Positions 18,334-27,221 of a DNA stretch of 64,000 bases are shown piece by piece. Origin of the DNA: CADEEL01 sp050246475 (GTDB lineage Bacteria; Pseudomonadota; Alphaproteobacteria; Caulobacterales; Aquidulcibacteraceae). Every line of letters begins with the position of its first letter. Within the stretch, counting starts at the first letter, position 1. The position numbers were made by a program, and so were the translations under genes. The notes under the pieces were generated by a model, which was not told the DNA's origin, did not search any database, and saw only the letters and a program-made list of their open reading frames with translations. The stretch lies in assembly GCA_050246475.1 (NCBI GenBank), contig JBFWVZ010000002.1, forward strand, positions 310,001 through 374,000, given 5' to 3'.

Positions 18334-19113
18334 TCAGAAAATCGCGTACCCGCCGTCGATCACGAAGAGATCGCCCGAGTGGTAGGAGGAGGCGTCGCTC
18401 GCGAGATAGACCGCCACGCCGCCGAAATCCTTGGGCTCTCCCCAGCGCCGCGCCGGCACGCGCGGGATCACCTTCTCGGCGAAGGCCGGCGCGGCCTGAG
18501 CGCCGGCCGTCATGTCTGTCGCGATCCAGCCGGGCAGCACCGCGTTTGCACGCACCCCATAGCGCGCATGCTCGACCGCAATGGACTTCATCATCGAGAT
18601 GACGGCGCCCTTGGTCGCCGCATACGCTTCGTTGCGCGCCGCGCCTTCGATCGCCGCCAGCGATGCGACGCCGACGAGCGAGCCGCCTGGATCGCCCGCT
18701 TCAGCGCGCGCCACCATGTGCTTGCAGACCGCGCGCAGCGTGAAGAAGACGCCGTCCAAATTCACTGAAAGCACGCGGCGATAAACTTCGGTTGGGAACT
18801 CGGAGAATTTCGAGCCCGCGCCGATGCCGGCGTTCGCCACGGCGAAATCGACCCGGCCGAAATCCTTGAGCGTCGCCTCCATCGCGGCGTTCACCTGGTT
18901 TTCGTCGGCGACATCGACCTTGTAGCCCTTGGCCCTGACGCCGTGCGCGGCAAGCTTCTTGGCCGCTTCTTCGTTCTTCGCCTGATCGCGCCCCCAGATC
19001 GCGACATCGGCGCCCGATTGCGCGAGCGCCTCGCTCATGCCCCAGCCGATGCCGCGATTGCCGCCCGTCACGAGCGCGACTTTGCCGGCGAGATTGAAGG
19101 GCGCATAAGCCAT
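18334..19113 (-). CDS. SDR-family oxidoreductase
   Basis: A 259-aa classical short-chain dehydrogenase. Features visible are cofactor loop TGGNRGIG (residues 16-23), NAG (94-96), active-site Tyr164 and Lys168 (YAATK) and the C-terminal SGDLFVIDGGYAIF. Arrangement is close to glucose/ribitol or 3-oxoacyl-ACP reductase types, but the substrate cannot be told. It stands alone, 116 bases upstream of the DUF883 gene on the same strand and divergent from the DUF6498 gene. Confidence 0.92.
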   Translation of the reverse strand: MAYAPFNLAGKVALVTGGNRGIGWGMSEALAQSGADVAIWGRDQAKNEEAAKKLAAHGVRAKGYKVDVADENQVNAAMEATLKDFGRVDFAVANAGIGAGSKFSEFPTEVYRRVLSVNLDGVFFTLRAVCKHMVARAEAGDPGGSLVGVASLAAIEGAARNEAYAATKGAVISMMKSIAVEHARYGVRANAVLPGWIATDMTAGAQAAPAFAEKVIPRVPARRWGEPKDFGGVAVYLASDASSYHSGDLFVIDGGYAIF

Positions 19114-19236
19114 GGCGTTTCCTGCGATGTTTGATTGTGCGCCTTGTTTAGCGGCGCGGTCCTGCCCCCGCCAGCCGTGCCGCTAGGGCGCCGCTGGTGG
19201 CGGCGCGGGCGCGAACCGTGCTAGGCGCGCGCTGGG

Positions 19237-19905
19237 ATGAGCAAGACAGCGGAACCGCCGGCGCCCGGGCGCGCCATCGCGACGGCCGCGGCGATCGGCT
19301 TCAATATTCTGCCGCTGATCGGCGTGCTGATCTGGGGCTGGAGCGCGTTCGCGCTCATCTTCCTCTATTGGATCGAGAACCTCGTCATCGGCGCGTTCAA
19401 TGTCGCGCGCATCCTCGTTACGGGCGCAGGACACGGCGGCGCCGGGATTCTAGGCTCGGTTTTCTTCGCTGGCTTTTTCACCCTGCATTACGGCCTCTTC
19501 TGCCTCGTGCATGGCGCGTTCGTCATCGCGCTCTTCGGCGGGGGCCCCGGCGAGGGGATGTTCGATCTCGCGGGCGCGGCCCAGCGCGTGTTCGCCGCGA
19601 CCCCGGCGTTGATCTGGGGGCTTGTCTCCATCGTCGCGCTTCAGATCGTGGGCTTCGCACTCTTCGTGGTGCGCGGCAAATACCGCACCGCCAATATCAT
19701 GACACTGATGGGCGAGCCCTATGGTCGGATCATTGCGCTCCACCTCGCGATCATTTTCGGCGGGTTCCTCATCATGGCGCTCGATGCGCCGCAATGGGCG
19801 GTCGCGGTGCTGGTTCTGGTGAAGACGCTGATCGACGTGCACGCGGCACGGGGCGCGGCGCCGCTGTTCAACCTCGCACGCGCGCGAGAGCAGCCGCTGC
19901 TTTGA
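19237..19905 (+). CDS. DUF6498-containing membrane protein
   Basis: A 222-aa protein with about six membrane helices. The N-terminal NILPLIGVLIWGWSAFALIFLYWIENLVIG pattern and FFTLHYGLFCLVHGAFV segment fit the DUF6498 family of uncharacterised membrane proteins. No catalytic residues are evident. Its 3' end overlaps the convergent NUDIX gene by 38 bases, so the two messages are complementary at their ends. Confidence 0.82.
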   Translation: MSKTAEPPAPGRAIATAAAIGFNILPLIGVLIWGWSAFALIFLYWIENLVIGAFNVARILVTGAGHGGAGILGSVFFAGFFTLHYGLFCLVHGAFVIALFGGGPGEGMFDLAGAAQRVFAATPALIWGLVSIVALQIVGFALFVVRGKYRTANIMTLMGEPYGRIIALHLAIIFGGFLIMALDAPQWAVAVLVLVKTLIDVHAARGAAPLFNLARAREQPLL

Positions 19906-20296
19906 TCACCCGCTCCGTCTCCTCCCACATCGCGAGGGCGCCGATCTCCGCGATGCGAACAAAGCGCGCCTCGGCGGCGTCATCGCCCGCCTGCGCCTCG
20001 CCCGAGATCCAGCGCGCCGCGAAATCAACAAGCACGTAATGGCCCCATTTCTCGCCCGTGGCGCGGCTGGCGAAGAGCCCGTCCACCACGTCGATCAGGC
20101 CAAAGATCTCCGCTTCGACGCCTGTCTCTTCCTTGAGCTCCCTAAGCGCCGCATCGCGCGCACGCTCTCCCCACTCGATGCGCCCGCCCGGCAGACTCCA
20201 TTCGCCCTCGCGCGGCGGCTTGCCCCGACGGATGAGCAGAACCTCATCGCCCTTCAAGCACACGATGCCGACGGCCGCGACCGGCGCTCGGCTCAA
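19868..20296 (-). CDS. NUDIX hydrolase
   Basis: A 142-aa protein with a complete Nudix box, GGRIEWGERARDAALRELKE plus ETGV (about residues 37-60), and beta strands on either side. It hydrolyses a nucleoside-diphosphate-linked substrate with a divalent metal. The start is a TTG at 20294-20296 that overlaps the TGA of the upstream gene (TTGA), which sits just before the conserved VAAVGIVCLKGDE; longer starts run into the upstream gene. The substrate is unknown; the ThDP enzyme in the operon might set the context. Confidence 0.85.
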   Translation of the reverse strand: MSRAPVAAVGIVCLKGDEVLLIRRGKPPREGEWSLPGGRIEWGERARDAALRELKEETGVEAEIFGLIDVVDGLFASRATGEKWGHYVLVDFAARWISGEAQAGDDAAEARFVRIAEIGALAMWEETERVIKAAAALARVRG

Positions 20297-20793
20297 TCGC
20301 GCAGCTCGGCGTTCGGGAAAATGTAGTAGCCGTCGCGATCGTCGATCACGTCCTGGAACTGATCGACAGGGAAGACGGAGACGCGCTCGAGCAGCCCGTC
20401 GCAATCGACGCGCCAATAGTCGAACGGATCGGAATTGCCGGCGTCATAAGTGACATGCGCCGTGAGGTAGCGCGCCAGCCGCGCGGAGATTTCATCGAGC
20501 GCCAACGCCTCGTGCGCGTCATAATCGATATCGAGGTGCAGCGGCGCATCGCCAAGCTGATGCCCGACGATCTGCGCTTCGACCGACACCCCCGGGCTCG
20601 CGCCCATCATGCCGCGCCCATACACGATCTCGACGCCGTGCCCATCGGGATCGGCGGCGGCGCGCACCGTATCGTACCGGAAGATCGTCACCTCCTGCAG
20701 CGTGCAATTGAACGCGAACGCCAGCGCCTCGGCGAGTTCGCCAGCGCTTGGTTCGGCTTCAATGAGCACGGAGGAGAAATCGAAACGGGTCAT
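20293..20793 (-). CDS. Uncharacterised 166-aa protein
   Basis: An acidic soluble protein of 166 aa with no signal peptide, membrane segment or motif I recognise. It is rich in Asp and aromatic residues (HLDIDYDAHEALALDEI, DPFDYWRVDCDGLL) and may be an alpha/beta domain. It is embedded in an operon: start overlaps the ThDP-enzyme stop by four bases (ATGA) and its own stop overlaps the NUDIX start. Translational coupling on both sides suggests fixed stoichiometry with its neighbours. Confidence 0.8.
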   Translation of the reverse strand: MTRFDFSSVLIEAEPSAGELAEALAFAFNCTLQEVTIFRYDTVRAAADPDGHGVEIVYGRGMMGASPGVSVEAQIVGHQLGDAPLHLDIDYDAHEALALDEISARLARYLTAHVTYDAGNSDPFDYWRVDCDGLLERVSVFPVDQFQDVIDDRDGYYIFPNAELRD

Positions 20794-22334
20794 ACGACGG
20801 CTTCAATGAGCTTAGGGCCCTTTTGTGCAACAAGACGCGCCAATTGGCGATCAAAATCCTCTGCTGTCTCACATCGAACGCCGGGTACGCCTTGCGCCTC
20901 CGCAAGCTTCACCCAATCGAGCGTCGGATTGCCCAAGGAAAGCATGGAATTAGCCGTGGGGCCAGGATTGCCGGCGCCCGTGCGCATCAATTCGATCATC
21001 AGGATGCGGTATATCTTGTTGGCGAAGATGATGACGGTGACGTCCAAGCTTTCGCGCGCCATCGTCCAGAGCGCTTGCGCGGTGTACATCGCCGCGCCGT
21101 CGCCGCAGAGCGCGAAGACTTTGCGATCCGGCGCAGCGACGGCGGCGCCCACCGCCATCGGCATGCCCTGCCCAATTGCGCCGCCGGTATGGAAGAGCCA
21201 ATCGTGCGGCGCCGACGCGGCGGTGGGCCCAAGGATGGAGAGCCCCGCCGTCACGCTGTCGTCGGCGACTATGGAATCCCCCGGCATGTGGCGCGCGAGC
21301 GAGGCGCCCACCGCATCCGGCGTCAGCGCGCCCGTGGGCGCCTCTACAATCGTCGTCGGCGTGCGCGCGCCCTCGCTTGGCGCGCCAAGCGCGTTCGCAA
21401 GCATCTCAGCCGCCGCGCCGCTGTCGATCTCCGGCCCGCCAAGGCTTGCGCGCGCCGCGCCTTCTGGCGTCAGTTCGCTTGGTTTGCCGGGATACGCGAA
21501 AAACGCGACCGGGTGCTTGGTGCCGATGGTGACGAGCAAATCGACGCCCGCGAGCGCTTCGAGCGCCATCTCGCCAAAGTACGGCAAGCGCGGCGGCGCA
21601 TAATGGCCGGCGCCGCGGCGCTGCTTGACGGCGAACGTATCGGTGAACACCAAGACGCCCGCCGCTTCGAGTCTGGCGAGATGTGAAAGCCCCGGCTCGA
21701 CGAGCGTTGCGCCATTCACCAGGACTGCCGGCTTCTTCGCCGCTTTGATCTGCGTGGCGATTTCCTCAACGAGTTCCGCCGCAGGCAAAAGCGGCAGCGG
21801 GACCGAGCCGGGTGCGTTTTGCGTTTCGCCGCCTTCGCTCCAAGCGGCATCCGCCGGAAGCAACAGGAACGCATTGCCGCCCGGAGGGCCGAAGCTCGCG
21901 GTGAATGCGGCCTGCGCCTTGGCGCCGGCTTCGCCCGGCGTCATCACCACGTCCGTCCATGCCGAGAGCGGCTTCACCAGTGTTTCGATGTCCGAGGTGA
22001 GCGGCGCATCGAGATGCCGGTGATAGGTCGCGTGATCGCCAATGACATTGATCGTGGGAGAAAACGCCCGGCGCGCGTCGTGCAGATTGGCGCCGCCATT
22101 CAAATACCCCGGCCCCAAATGCAGCAATGTCATCGCCGGCTTGCCCGCGATGCGGGCAAACCCATCCGCCGCGCCCGTCGCCACGCCTTCGAACAGCGCG
22201 AGCACCGAGCGGATGCGCGGCTCCTTATCGAGCGCGGTGACCAGATGCATCTCACTCGTGCCGGGATTGGCGAAGCATGCCGTGACGCCGCAATTGGCGA
22301 GCGTCGAGACGAGCGCTTGAGCGCCAGTGGTCAT
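20790..22334 (-). CDS. ThDP-dependent enzyme, acetolactate-synthase large-subunit family
   Basis: A 514-aa thiamine-diphosphate enzyme. The cofactor-activating Glu49 lies in LALFEGVATGAADG, and the ThDP-Mg motif is GDGAAMYTAQALWTMARE with Asn about 26 residues on. The protein is shorter than true biosynthetic AHAS (about 550-590 aa) and has no regulatory-subunit gene beside it, so it is more likely one of the ALS-like decarboxylases or benzaldehyde-lyase-like carboligases. It is translated with the pirin gene through an ATGA overlap. Confidence 0.85.
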   Translation of the reverse strand: MTTGAQALVSTLANCGVTACFANPGTSEMHLVTALDKEPRIRSVLALFEGVATGAADGFARIAGKPAMTLLHLGPGYLNGGANLHDARRAFSPTINVIGDHATYHRHLDAPLTSDIETLVKPLSAWTDVVMTPGEAGAKAQAAFTASFGPPGGNAFLLLPADAAWSEGGETQNAPGSVPLPLLPAAELVEEIATQIKAAKKPAVLVNGATLVEPGLSHLARLEAAGVLVFTDTFAVKQRRGAGHYAPPRLPYFGEMALEALAGVDLLVTIGTKHPVAFFAYPGKPSELTPEGAARASLGGPEIDSGAAAEMLANALGAPSEGARTPTTIVEAPTGALTPDAVGASLARHMPGDSIVADDSVTAGLSILGPTAASAPHDWLFHTGGAIGQGMPMAVGAAVAAPDRKVFALCGDGAAMYTAQALWTMARESLDVTVIIFANKIYRILMIELMRTGAGNPGPTANSMLSLGNPTLDWVKLAEAQGVPGVRCETAEDFDRQLARLVAQKGPKLIEAVV

Positions 22335-23206
22335 GGGCCTGCCTCCGGCAACGGAATAAACTCATCGTCCCCCGGCACGCGCGCGAAGCCGCCTTCGCGC
22401 CAGAGATCGGCCGCTTCCTTGATCCGTTCACGCGAGGAGTGCACAAAATTCCAATAGACGTGCCGCGGCGCATCGAGCGCATCGCCGCCCAGCAGCATGA
22501 TGCGCGTGTCTTCATTGGCGCAGATGCGCACGTGTTCGCCAGGATTGAGCACTGCAAGATGCCCCGCGCCTATTTCTTCGCCGTTGATGAGCGCCGCGCC
22601 CGTGGAGACATAGATCGCGCGCTCCTCATGCTCGTCATCCAGAATGAAAGACGCCTGCGGACGCAGCCGCGCATCGACGTAGAAAAGCTTTGAGAGCGTT
22701 CGGGCCGGCGATTTCTTGCCGAAGGCCTCGCCCGCCACCAACGTGAAGGAGACGTTTTCGCCGTCCCACTGCGGCAGCGCGCTCGCATCATAATGATGGA
22801 ACGAAGGCTCGCTCTCTTCTTCATCGAGCGGCAACGCCACCCAAGCCTGCAGCCCGAAGACGGCGCCGCCCGTCTTGCGCAAAGAGTCCGGCGTGCGCTC
22901 GCTATGCACGATGCCCTTTCCCGCGCTCATCCAATTGAGTTCGCCCGGGCGGATCGCTTGGGCGTAGCCAAGCGAGTCCCGGTGCATGATCTCGCCTTCG
23001 TAAAGATAGGTGACCGTCGCTAAGCCGATGTGCGGATGCGGGCGCACGTCGAGCCCCGAGCCCGCCGGAATGAATGCCGGCCCCATCTGATCGAGAAACA
23101 CGAACGGCCCCACGTGCCGCGTCTCGATCGCGGGCAGCGCGCGGCGCACGGTGAAGCCGTCGCCGAGATCGCGCGGCTTGGGCTGAATGAGGTGGGCCAG
23201 AGCCAT
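22331..23206 (-). CDS. Pirin-family protein
   Basis: A 291-aa bicupin. The N-terminal cupin has the metal-ligand set of pirins (RPHPHIGLATVTYLYEGEIMHRD) and the second half contains HVYWNFVHSSRERIKEA, typical of YhhW/pirin proteins. Some bacterial pirins oxidise quercetin, others interact with pyruvate-related enzymes; that the next gene is a ThDP enzyme acting on pyruvate-like keto acids is suggestive. The ATG at 23204-23206 begins the conserved region. First gene of a four-gene overlapping operon. Confidence 0.9.
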   Translation of the reverse strand: MALAHLIQPKPRDLGDGFTVRRALPAIETRHVGPFVFLDQMGPAFIPAGSGLDVRPHPHIGLATVTYLYEGEIMHRDSLGYAQAIRPGELNWMSAGKGIVHSERTPDSLRKTGGAVFGLQAWVALPLDEEESEPSFHHYDASALPQWDGENVSFTLVAGEAFGKKSPARTLSKLFYVDARLRPQASFILDDEHEERAIYVSTGAALINGEEIGAGHLAVLNPGEHVRICANEDTRIMLLGGDALDAPRHVYWNFVHSSRERIKEAADLWREGGFARVPGDDEFIPLPEAGP

Positions 23207-23269
23207 CGCGATGTTGAAGCGGCTTTGCCCGCGCGAGACAAGGGGGCCGCCAGGCGTTACATCGCCTTC

Positions 23270-23785
23270 ATGCCGATCAAGTTCGAGGTTTCGGTTGGGC
23301 GCATCGAAGCCCTCGCGGTGGACGCGATCGTCAACGCCGCGAACCGCGCACTCATTCCAGGCGGCGGCGTCGATGGCGCGATCCGCCGCGCGGCAGGCCC
23401 GGAACTCGATCAGCTTCTGGCGACGCATGGCGGCCTGCCCGAAGGCCGCGCGCTGACGACGCCGGGATTCAAGACGCGCGCGCGCTTCATCATCCACACT
23501 GTGGCGCCGATCTATTTCGCGAGCGACGACGATGACTGGAAGGAGCGCACGCTCGCAGAATGTTACGCCAGTTGCATTGCTGAGGCGCATGAGGCGGGCG
23601 TGAGCACGATCGCGTTCCCCGCCATCGGCACCGGCGCATTCGGCTGGCCGAAAGAGATGGGCCGCGACATCGCCCTGCGCGCAATCCGCGCCGCGGCGCA
23701 GGAGCAATCGTGCGTCGAGCGCGTGGTCTTCTGCTGTTTCTCGGAAGAGGACGCCGCGCTCTACCGGGCGGCGCTCGATCGCTAG
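23270..23785 (+). CDS. Macro-domain (ADP-ribose-binding) protein
   Basis: A 171-aa single macrodomain, with VDAIVNAANRALIPGGGVDGAIRRAAG near the N-terminus and FPAIGTGAFGWPKEMGRDIALRAIR in the C-terminal half. Stand-alone members of this type (YmdB/MacroD-like) remove O-acetyl or ADP-ribose groups. The ATG at 23270 starts the domain; earlier in-frame starts run into the divergent pirin gene. It shares CTAG at 23782-23785 with the convergent dihydroorotase-like gene. Confidence 0.9.
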   Translation: MPIKFEVSVGRIEALAVDAIVNAANRALIPGGGVDGAIRRAAGPELDQLLATHGGLPEGRALTTPGFKTRARFIIHTVAPIYFASDDDDWKERTLAECYASCIAEAHEAGVSTIAFPAIGTGAFGWPKEMGRDIALRAIRAAAQEQSCVERVVFCCFSEEDAALYRAALDR

Positions 23786-25113
23786 AGCGCTTCGAGAAAA
23801 CGGATGGGCAGGCCCTTGTGCGGCGCCAAAACCTGCCCGTCGCGCATGATGGTTTGGCCGCGAATGATCGTCGCCATCGGCCAGGCTTTCGTTTCAAAGC
23901 CGTCAAACGGCGTCCAGCCGACGCGCGTGGCTTGGTCTTCGCTGCGGATCGTGCGGCGCGCTTTCATATCCACGATGGTGAAATCGGCGTCGTAGCCGAG
24001 CGCGACCCGCCCCTTGCCTTCGATGTTGAAGACGCGCTGCGGCCCCGCGCTCGTCAGATCGATGAAACGCGCGAGCGAAAGCCGCCCTTCCGCGACATGC
24101 GTGAGCATCACGGGGACGAGCGTCTGCACGCCCGGCATGCCGGACGGCGACTTTGGATAGGGCTGCGCCTTCTCCTCCCTCGTATGCGGCGCGTGATCGG
24201 TGCCCAACACATCGACGACGCCCTGCGCGATGCCGAGATCCCAGAGCGCGGCGCGATCCTTCGCATAACGGATCGGCGGGTTCATCTGTGCGAGGCCCTT
24301 CAGCTTCTCGTAGATCGCCGGGCCCTCGAAGGTGAGGAATTGCGGCAGCGTCTCGACCGTCGCGACGTCCTTGGCGCCGGCGAGAAACTCCATCTCGATC
24401 GCGGAGGAGATGTGCAGCACATGCACGCGCTTTCTGTATTTGCGCGCCATGCGAACGAGACGCTGCACGGCAAGGAGGCCGGCCTGATCGTCCCGGACCT
24501 CGGCGTGGCTCGTCCAATCGCCTTCGCGCGCGAGCGGCTTGCGCTCGATCAAGCGCGCCTCATCTTCCGCGTGAAACGCCGCGCGGCGCGTAATGGAGCG
24601 GATGACGCGCTCTAGCCCCTTGTCATCCTTCACCAGCAGCGAGCCGGTGGAGGAGCCCATGAACGTCTTGATGCCGCAGCAGCCGGGCAGACGCTCCAAT
24701 TCCGCCAGATGGTCGGCGTTCTCTTCCGTCGCGCCTGCATAGAAGGCGTGATCGACATGCATGCGGCCCTTGGCGCGCGCGAGCTTGTCTTCAATCGCGG
24801 CTTTGGTGGATGTCGGCGGATTGGTGTTGGGCATTTCGAAAACGGCTGTCACGCCGCCAAGCGCCGCGGCGCGCGAGCCCGTCTCCAGATCCTCTTTGTG
24901 CTCCATCCCCGGCTCGCGGAAGTGAACCTGCGTGTCGATGACGCCCGGCAGGATCGTGAGCCCAGCCGCATCGAACGTCTCGCCCGCCGACGCCGTCTTC
25001 AGATCGCCGATCGCAACGATCTTGCCGGCGATGACTCCGATATCGGCCTCGCCCTCGCCCGCGTGATTGGCAAGACGCCCATTCTTGATGAGGAGATCGA
25101 ACTTGGCGCTCAC
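23782..25113 (-). CDS. pyrC: Dihydroorotase-like amidohydrolase
   Basis: A 443-aa amidohydrolase of the class I DHOase/allantoinase group. Seen are DTQVHFREPG (residues 60-69), PNTNPPT, KTFMGSSTGSLL, HVLHISSA and GTDHAPHTREEK. The usual HxH of this fold reads Q62-V-H64, so the first metal His is absent; this substitution is, from memory, common in an alphaproteobacterial branch annotated as dihydroorotase. The start GTG overlaps the upstream glycosyltransferase stop (GTGA). The name is used with reservation because of the changed metal site. Confidence 0.8.
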   Translation of the reverse strand: MSAKFDLLIKNGRLANHAGEGEADIGVIAGKIVAIGDLKTASAGETFDAAGLTILPGVIDTQVHFREPGMEHKEDLETGSRAAALGGVTAVFEMPNTNPPTSTKAAIEDKLARAKGRMHVDHAFYAGATEENADHLAELERLPGCCGIKTFMGSSTGSLLVKDDKGLERVIRSITRRAAFHAEDEARLIERKPLAREGDWTSHAEVRDDQAGLLAVQRLVRMARKYRKRVHVLHISSAIEMEFLAGAKDVATVETLPQFLTFEGPAIYEKLKGLAQMNPPIRYAKDRAALWDLGIAQGVVDVLGTDHAPHTREEKAQPYPKSPSGMPGVQTLVPVMLTHVAEGRLSLARFIDLTSAGPQRVFNIEGKGRVALGYDADFTIVDMKARRTIRSEDQATRVGWTPFDGFETKAWPMATIIRGQTIMRDGQVLAPHKGLPIRFLEAL

Positions 25114-26069
25114 GCGAGCCCTCCCGCTTGCAGCAATTGAACGGCGGCTGCTTCGACCGCATCGACGCCGAGATCGTCCATCAGCGTGCGATCGACCGCC
25201 GTCAACGGCCCTTGCGCCATGATGGCGTCATAGGATTTTCCGCGCACCGCCCGCGCACGTGCGCCCCACGGGCCGTAGATGCGTTCGTCCGATGGGCCGA
25301 AGAGCCCAAGCGTCGGCGCGCCCGCGGCAGCAGCGATATGCATGAGGCCGCTGTCATTGCCGATGAAGAGCGTCGCGCGTTCAAGGAAGGCGCCGCATGC
25401 AAGTAGATCAAGCTTGCCGGTGAGATCGTGCGCGCGGACGCCGTCCGCATCGAGGCTTTCCACGATCTCGTGCGCGATCGTTTCATCGCCGGGCCCGCCG
25501 AGCAACGCGACCGCCGCGCCCGCGAGCGGCCCCGATGGCGCGGTCAATCGCCGCGCGACGGCCGCGAAGCGATCCGGCCGCCAGCGCTTGCCGATGAAGT
25601 TGGCGCCCGCGCCGAGGACAAGGAGCGGTCCCGAGAGGTCGAGAGCGCCGCGAGCATCGGCGCGCGCCTGATCGTCGTGGTGCAATTTTGGCGCTACGGC
25701 TTTCGGCGCTCCGACGAGCGCGGAAAGCTCCTCCACCTTGTGACGCATCTCGGCGCGCTTGCGGTGCACGATCCGCTTCTTGGCGTGCAACGCATACGTC
25801 ACCAGCGTGCCGCGCAGATCGATTGCGAGATCGAAGCGTTCGCCCGAAAGCGCCTTCCACAGCTCGAACCAGTGGGCGTCCCCGCGTCTCTTGGTGAGGA
25901 CATGGAGCGCCTTGAGGTTGGGCGTGGCGCGGAAGATGGGGGCCGGCAAATGGCCGCAAGCAATCGTCACGCCTGCGCCGGGCGCGAGCGTCTGGGCGTA
26001 AGCGAGCGCGCCCGTGGAGAGAACCGCGTCCCCGATGCGGGTCGACGCGATGAAGAGAATCTGCGGCAT
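25110..26069 (-). CDS. Glycosyltransferase family 9 (heptosyltransferase-like)
   Basis: A 319-aa GT-B enzyme. It starts MPQILFIASTRIGDAVLSTG, the GT9 N-terminus, and has the C-terminal FIGNDSGLMHIAAAAGAPTLGLFGPSDERIYGP nucleotide-sugar site. Such enzymes add heptose or related sugars to lipopolysaccharide or glycolipids on the cytoplasmic side. It is the first gene of an operon with the dihydroorotase-like gene, an unrelated function by first sight. The ATG at 26067-26069 begins the conserved motif. Confidence 0.88.
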   Translation of the reverse strand: MPQILFIASTRIGDAVLSTGALAYAQTLAPGAGVTIACGHLPAPIFRATPNLKALHVLTKRRGDAHWFELWKALSGERFDLAIDLRGTLVTYALHAKKRIVHRKRAEMRHKVEELSALVGAPKAVAPKLHHDDQARADARGALDLSGPLLVLGAGANFIGKRWRPDRFAAVARRLTAPSGPLAGAAVALLGGPGDETIAHEIVESLDADGVRAHDLTGKLDLLACGAFLERATLFIGNDSGLMHIAAAAGAPTLGLFGPSDERIYGPWGARARAVRGKSYDAIMAQGPLTAVDRTLMDDLGVDAVEAAAVQLLQAGGLA

Positions 26070-26161
26070 GAGCCCTGAAACGGTTTGGCTGGGCTTTAGG
26101 GGCCGCCGCCTCCCTTGCCAAGCGTTTGCACCCGCCCGTCCCAAGGCCATATCAGAGGGCG

Positions 26162-26992
26162 ATGAGCGCCTTTGTCCTCGACCGCCGCATTCTCCGCGTG
26201 AGCGGGCCGGACGCGCTTGGCTTTCTCGACAATCTGCTGACCAACGATCTGACCCGCTTGGAGCGCGAGCCGGTGCTCTATGCCGGCCTACTGACGCCGC
26301 AGGGCAAGGTGGCGGCGGACATGTTCGTTTGGCTAGCGCGCGACGGCGCTTTCCTGATCGAAACGCCGAACCCGGAGCTTTTGGCGAAACTCACACTCTA
26401 CAAGCTCCGCGCAAACGTCGTGATCGAGGATGTGAGCGAGGCGATCGACATCGTGCTAGATGCGGACGGACAAGCACACGGCCATGTCGCGGCGCCCGAT
26501 CCGCGCCTCCCCGCGCTCGGCGTGCGCAGCCTCGCGCCGAAGGCGTCGTTGAAAGGCAGTGATCTCGCAATCCTCTTGGCCCACCGCATTGCGCTCGGCG
26601 TGCCGGACCTTTGGGAGGATGCCGAGGCCAACGAAGTCTTCGCGCTCGAAGCGCTTTTCGAGGAACTGAACGGGGTCGATTTCCAGAAGGGCTGCTTCGT
26701 GGGCCAGGAGAACGTCTCCCGCATGAAGCGCCGCGCGACGACGCGGAAGAAATTCTGCCGGCTCGCTATCGAAGGTGAAGCGAAGAAGGGCGAGCCTGTG
26801 ACAGCGGGCGGCGTCGAGCTTGGAACGATCCGCGCCGCTTCGCCAGGCGAGGCCTTGGCGCTCATCCGGCTTGACCGGGCGCTCGAAGCCATGGCCGAAG
26901 AAGCGCCGCTGACGGCGGGCGCCCTGCCCGCGCGGCTTGACCCGCCGCCCTGGCTCATTCTCCCTTCCCGAGAAACCGAGGAGACGACCTAG
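26162..26992 (+). CDS. ygfZ: YgfZ/GcvT-domain folate-binding Fe-S cluster protein
   Basis: A 276-aa protein with the YgfZ signature KGCFVGQE (in DFQKGCFVGQENVSRMKRR) and the GcvT-like N-terminal fold (RVSGPDALGFLDNLLTNDL). YgfZ uses tetrahydrofolate and supports assembly or repair of some iron-sulfur proteins. The ATG at 26162 begins the conserved start; the frame extends 12 codons upstream without match. It is divergent from the GT9 gene and is followed by a short PLDc_N-type gene after 2 bases. Confidence 0.92.
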   Translation: MSAFVLDRRILRVSGPDALGFLDNLLTNDLTRLEREPVLYAGLLTPQGKVAADMFVWLARDGAFLIETPNPELLAKLTLYKLRANVVIEDVSEAIDIVLDADGQAHGHVAAPDPRLPALGVRSLAPKASLKGSDLAILLAHRIALGVPDLWEDAEANEVFALEALFEELNGVDFQKGCFVGQENVSRMKRRATTRKKFCRLAIEGEAKKGEPVTAGGVELGTIRAASPGEALALIRLDRALEAMAEEAPLTAGALPARLDPPPWLILPSRETEETT

Positions 26993-26994
26993 AG

Positions 26995-27192
26995 ATGTTC
27001 GGACAGGACTGGCCCCCTTACGTCACCATCGGCTTCATCATCGCGCTGGTCCTGGCGCTCTGGTCAGTCTTCAACATCGCCCAGAGCAACGCCTCGCCGC
27101 TCTCCAAGGCGATCTGGATCGTTCTCGTCCTGTTTCTGCCCTATCTCGGGTTTTTAGCTTGGCTCCTTTTCGGGCCGCGCACGCGGCGCTAA
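26995..27192 (+). CDS. Small PLDc_N-domain membrane protein
   Basis: A 65-aa protein with two hydrophobic segments (about 10-30 and 38-60) and the PLDc_N pattern PLSKAIWIVLVLFLPYLGFLAWLLFGPR. It lacks phospholipase catalytic residues; this is the short stand-alone form of the N-terminal domain of cardiolipin synthases. Function is unknown, possibly a membrane partner. It is in an operon-like position 2 bases after ygfZ. Confidence 0.85.
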   Translation: MFGQDWPPYVTIGFIIALVLALWSVFNIAQSNASPLSKAIWIVLVLFLPYLGFLAWLLFGPRTRR

Positions 27193-27221
27193 GCCAAACC
27201 GGAGATTCCGGGAGGGACTGA

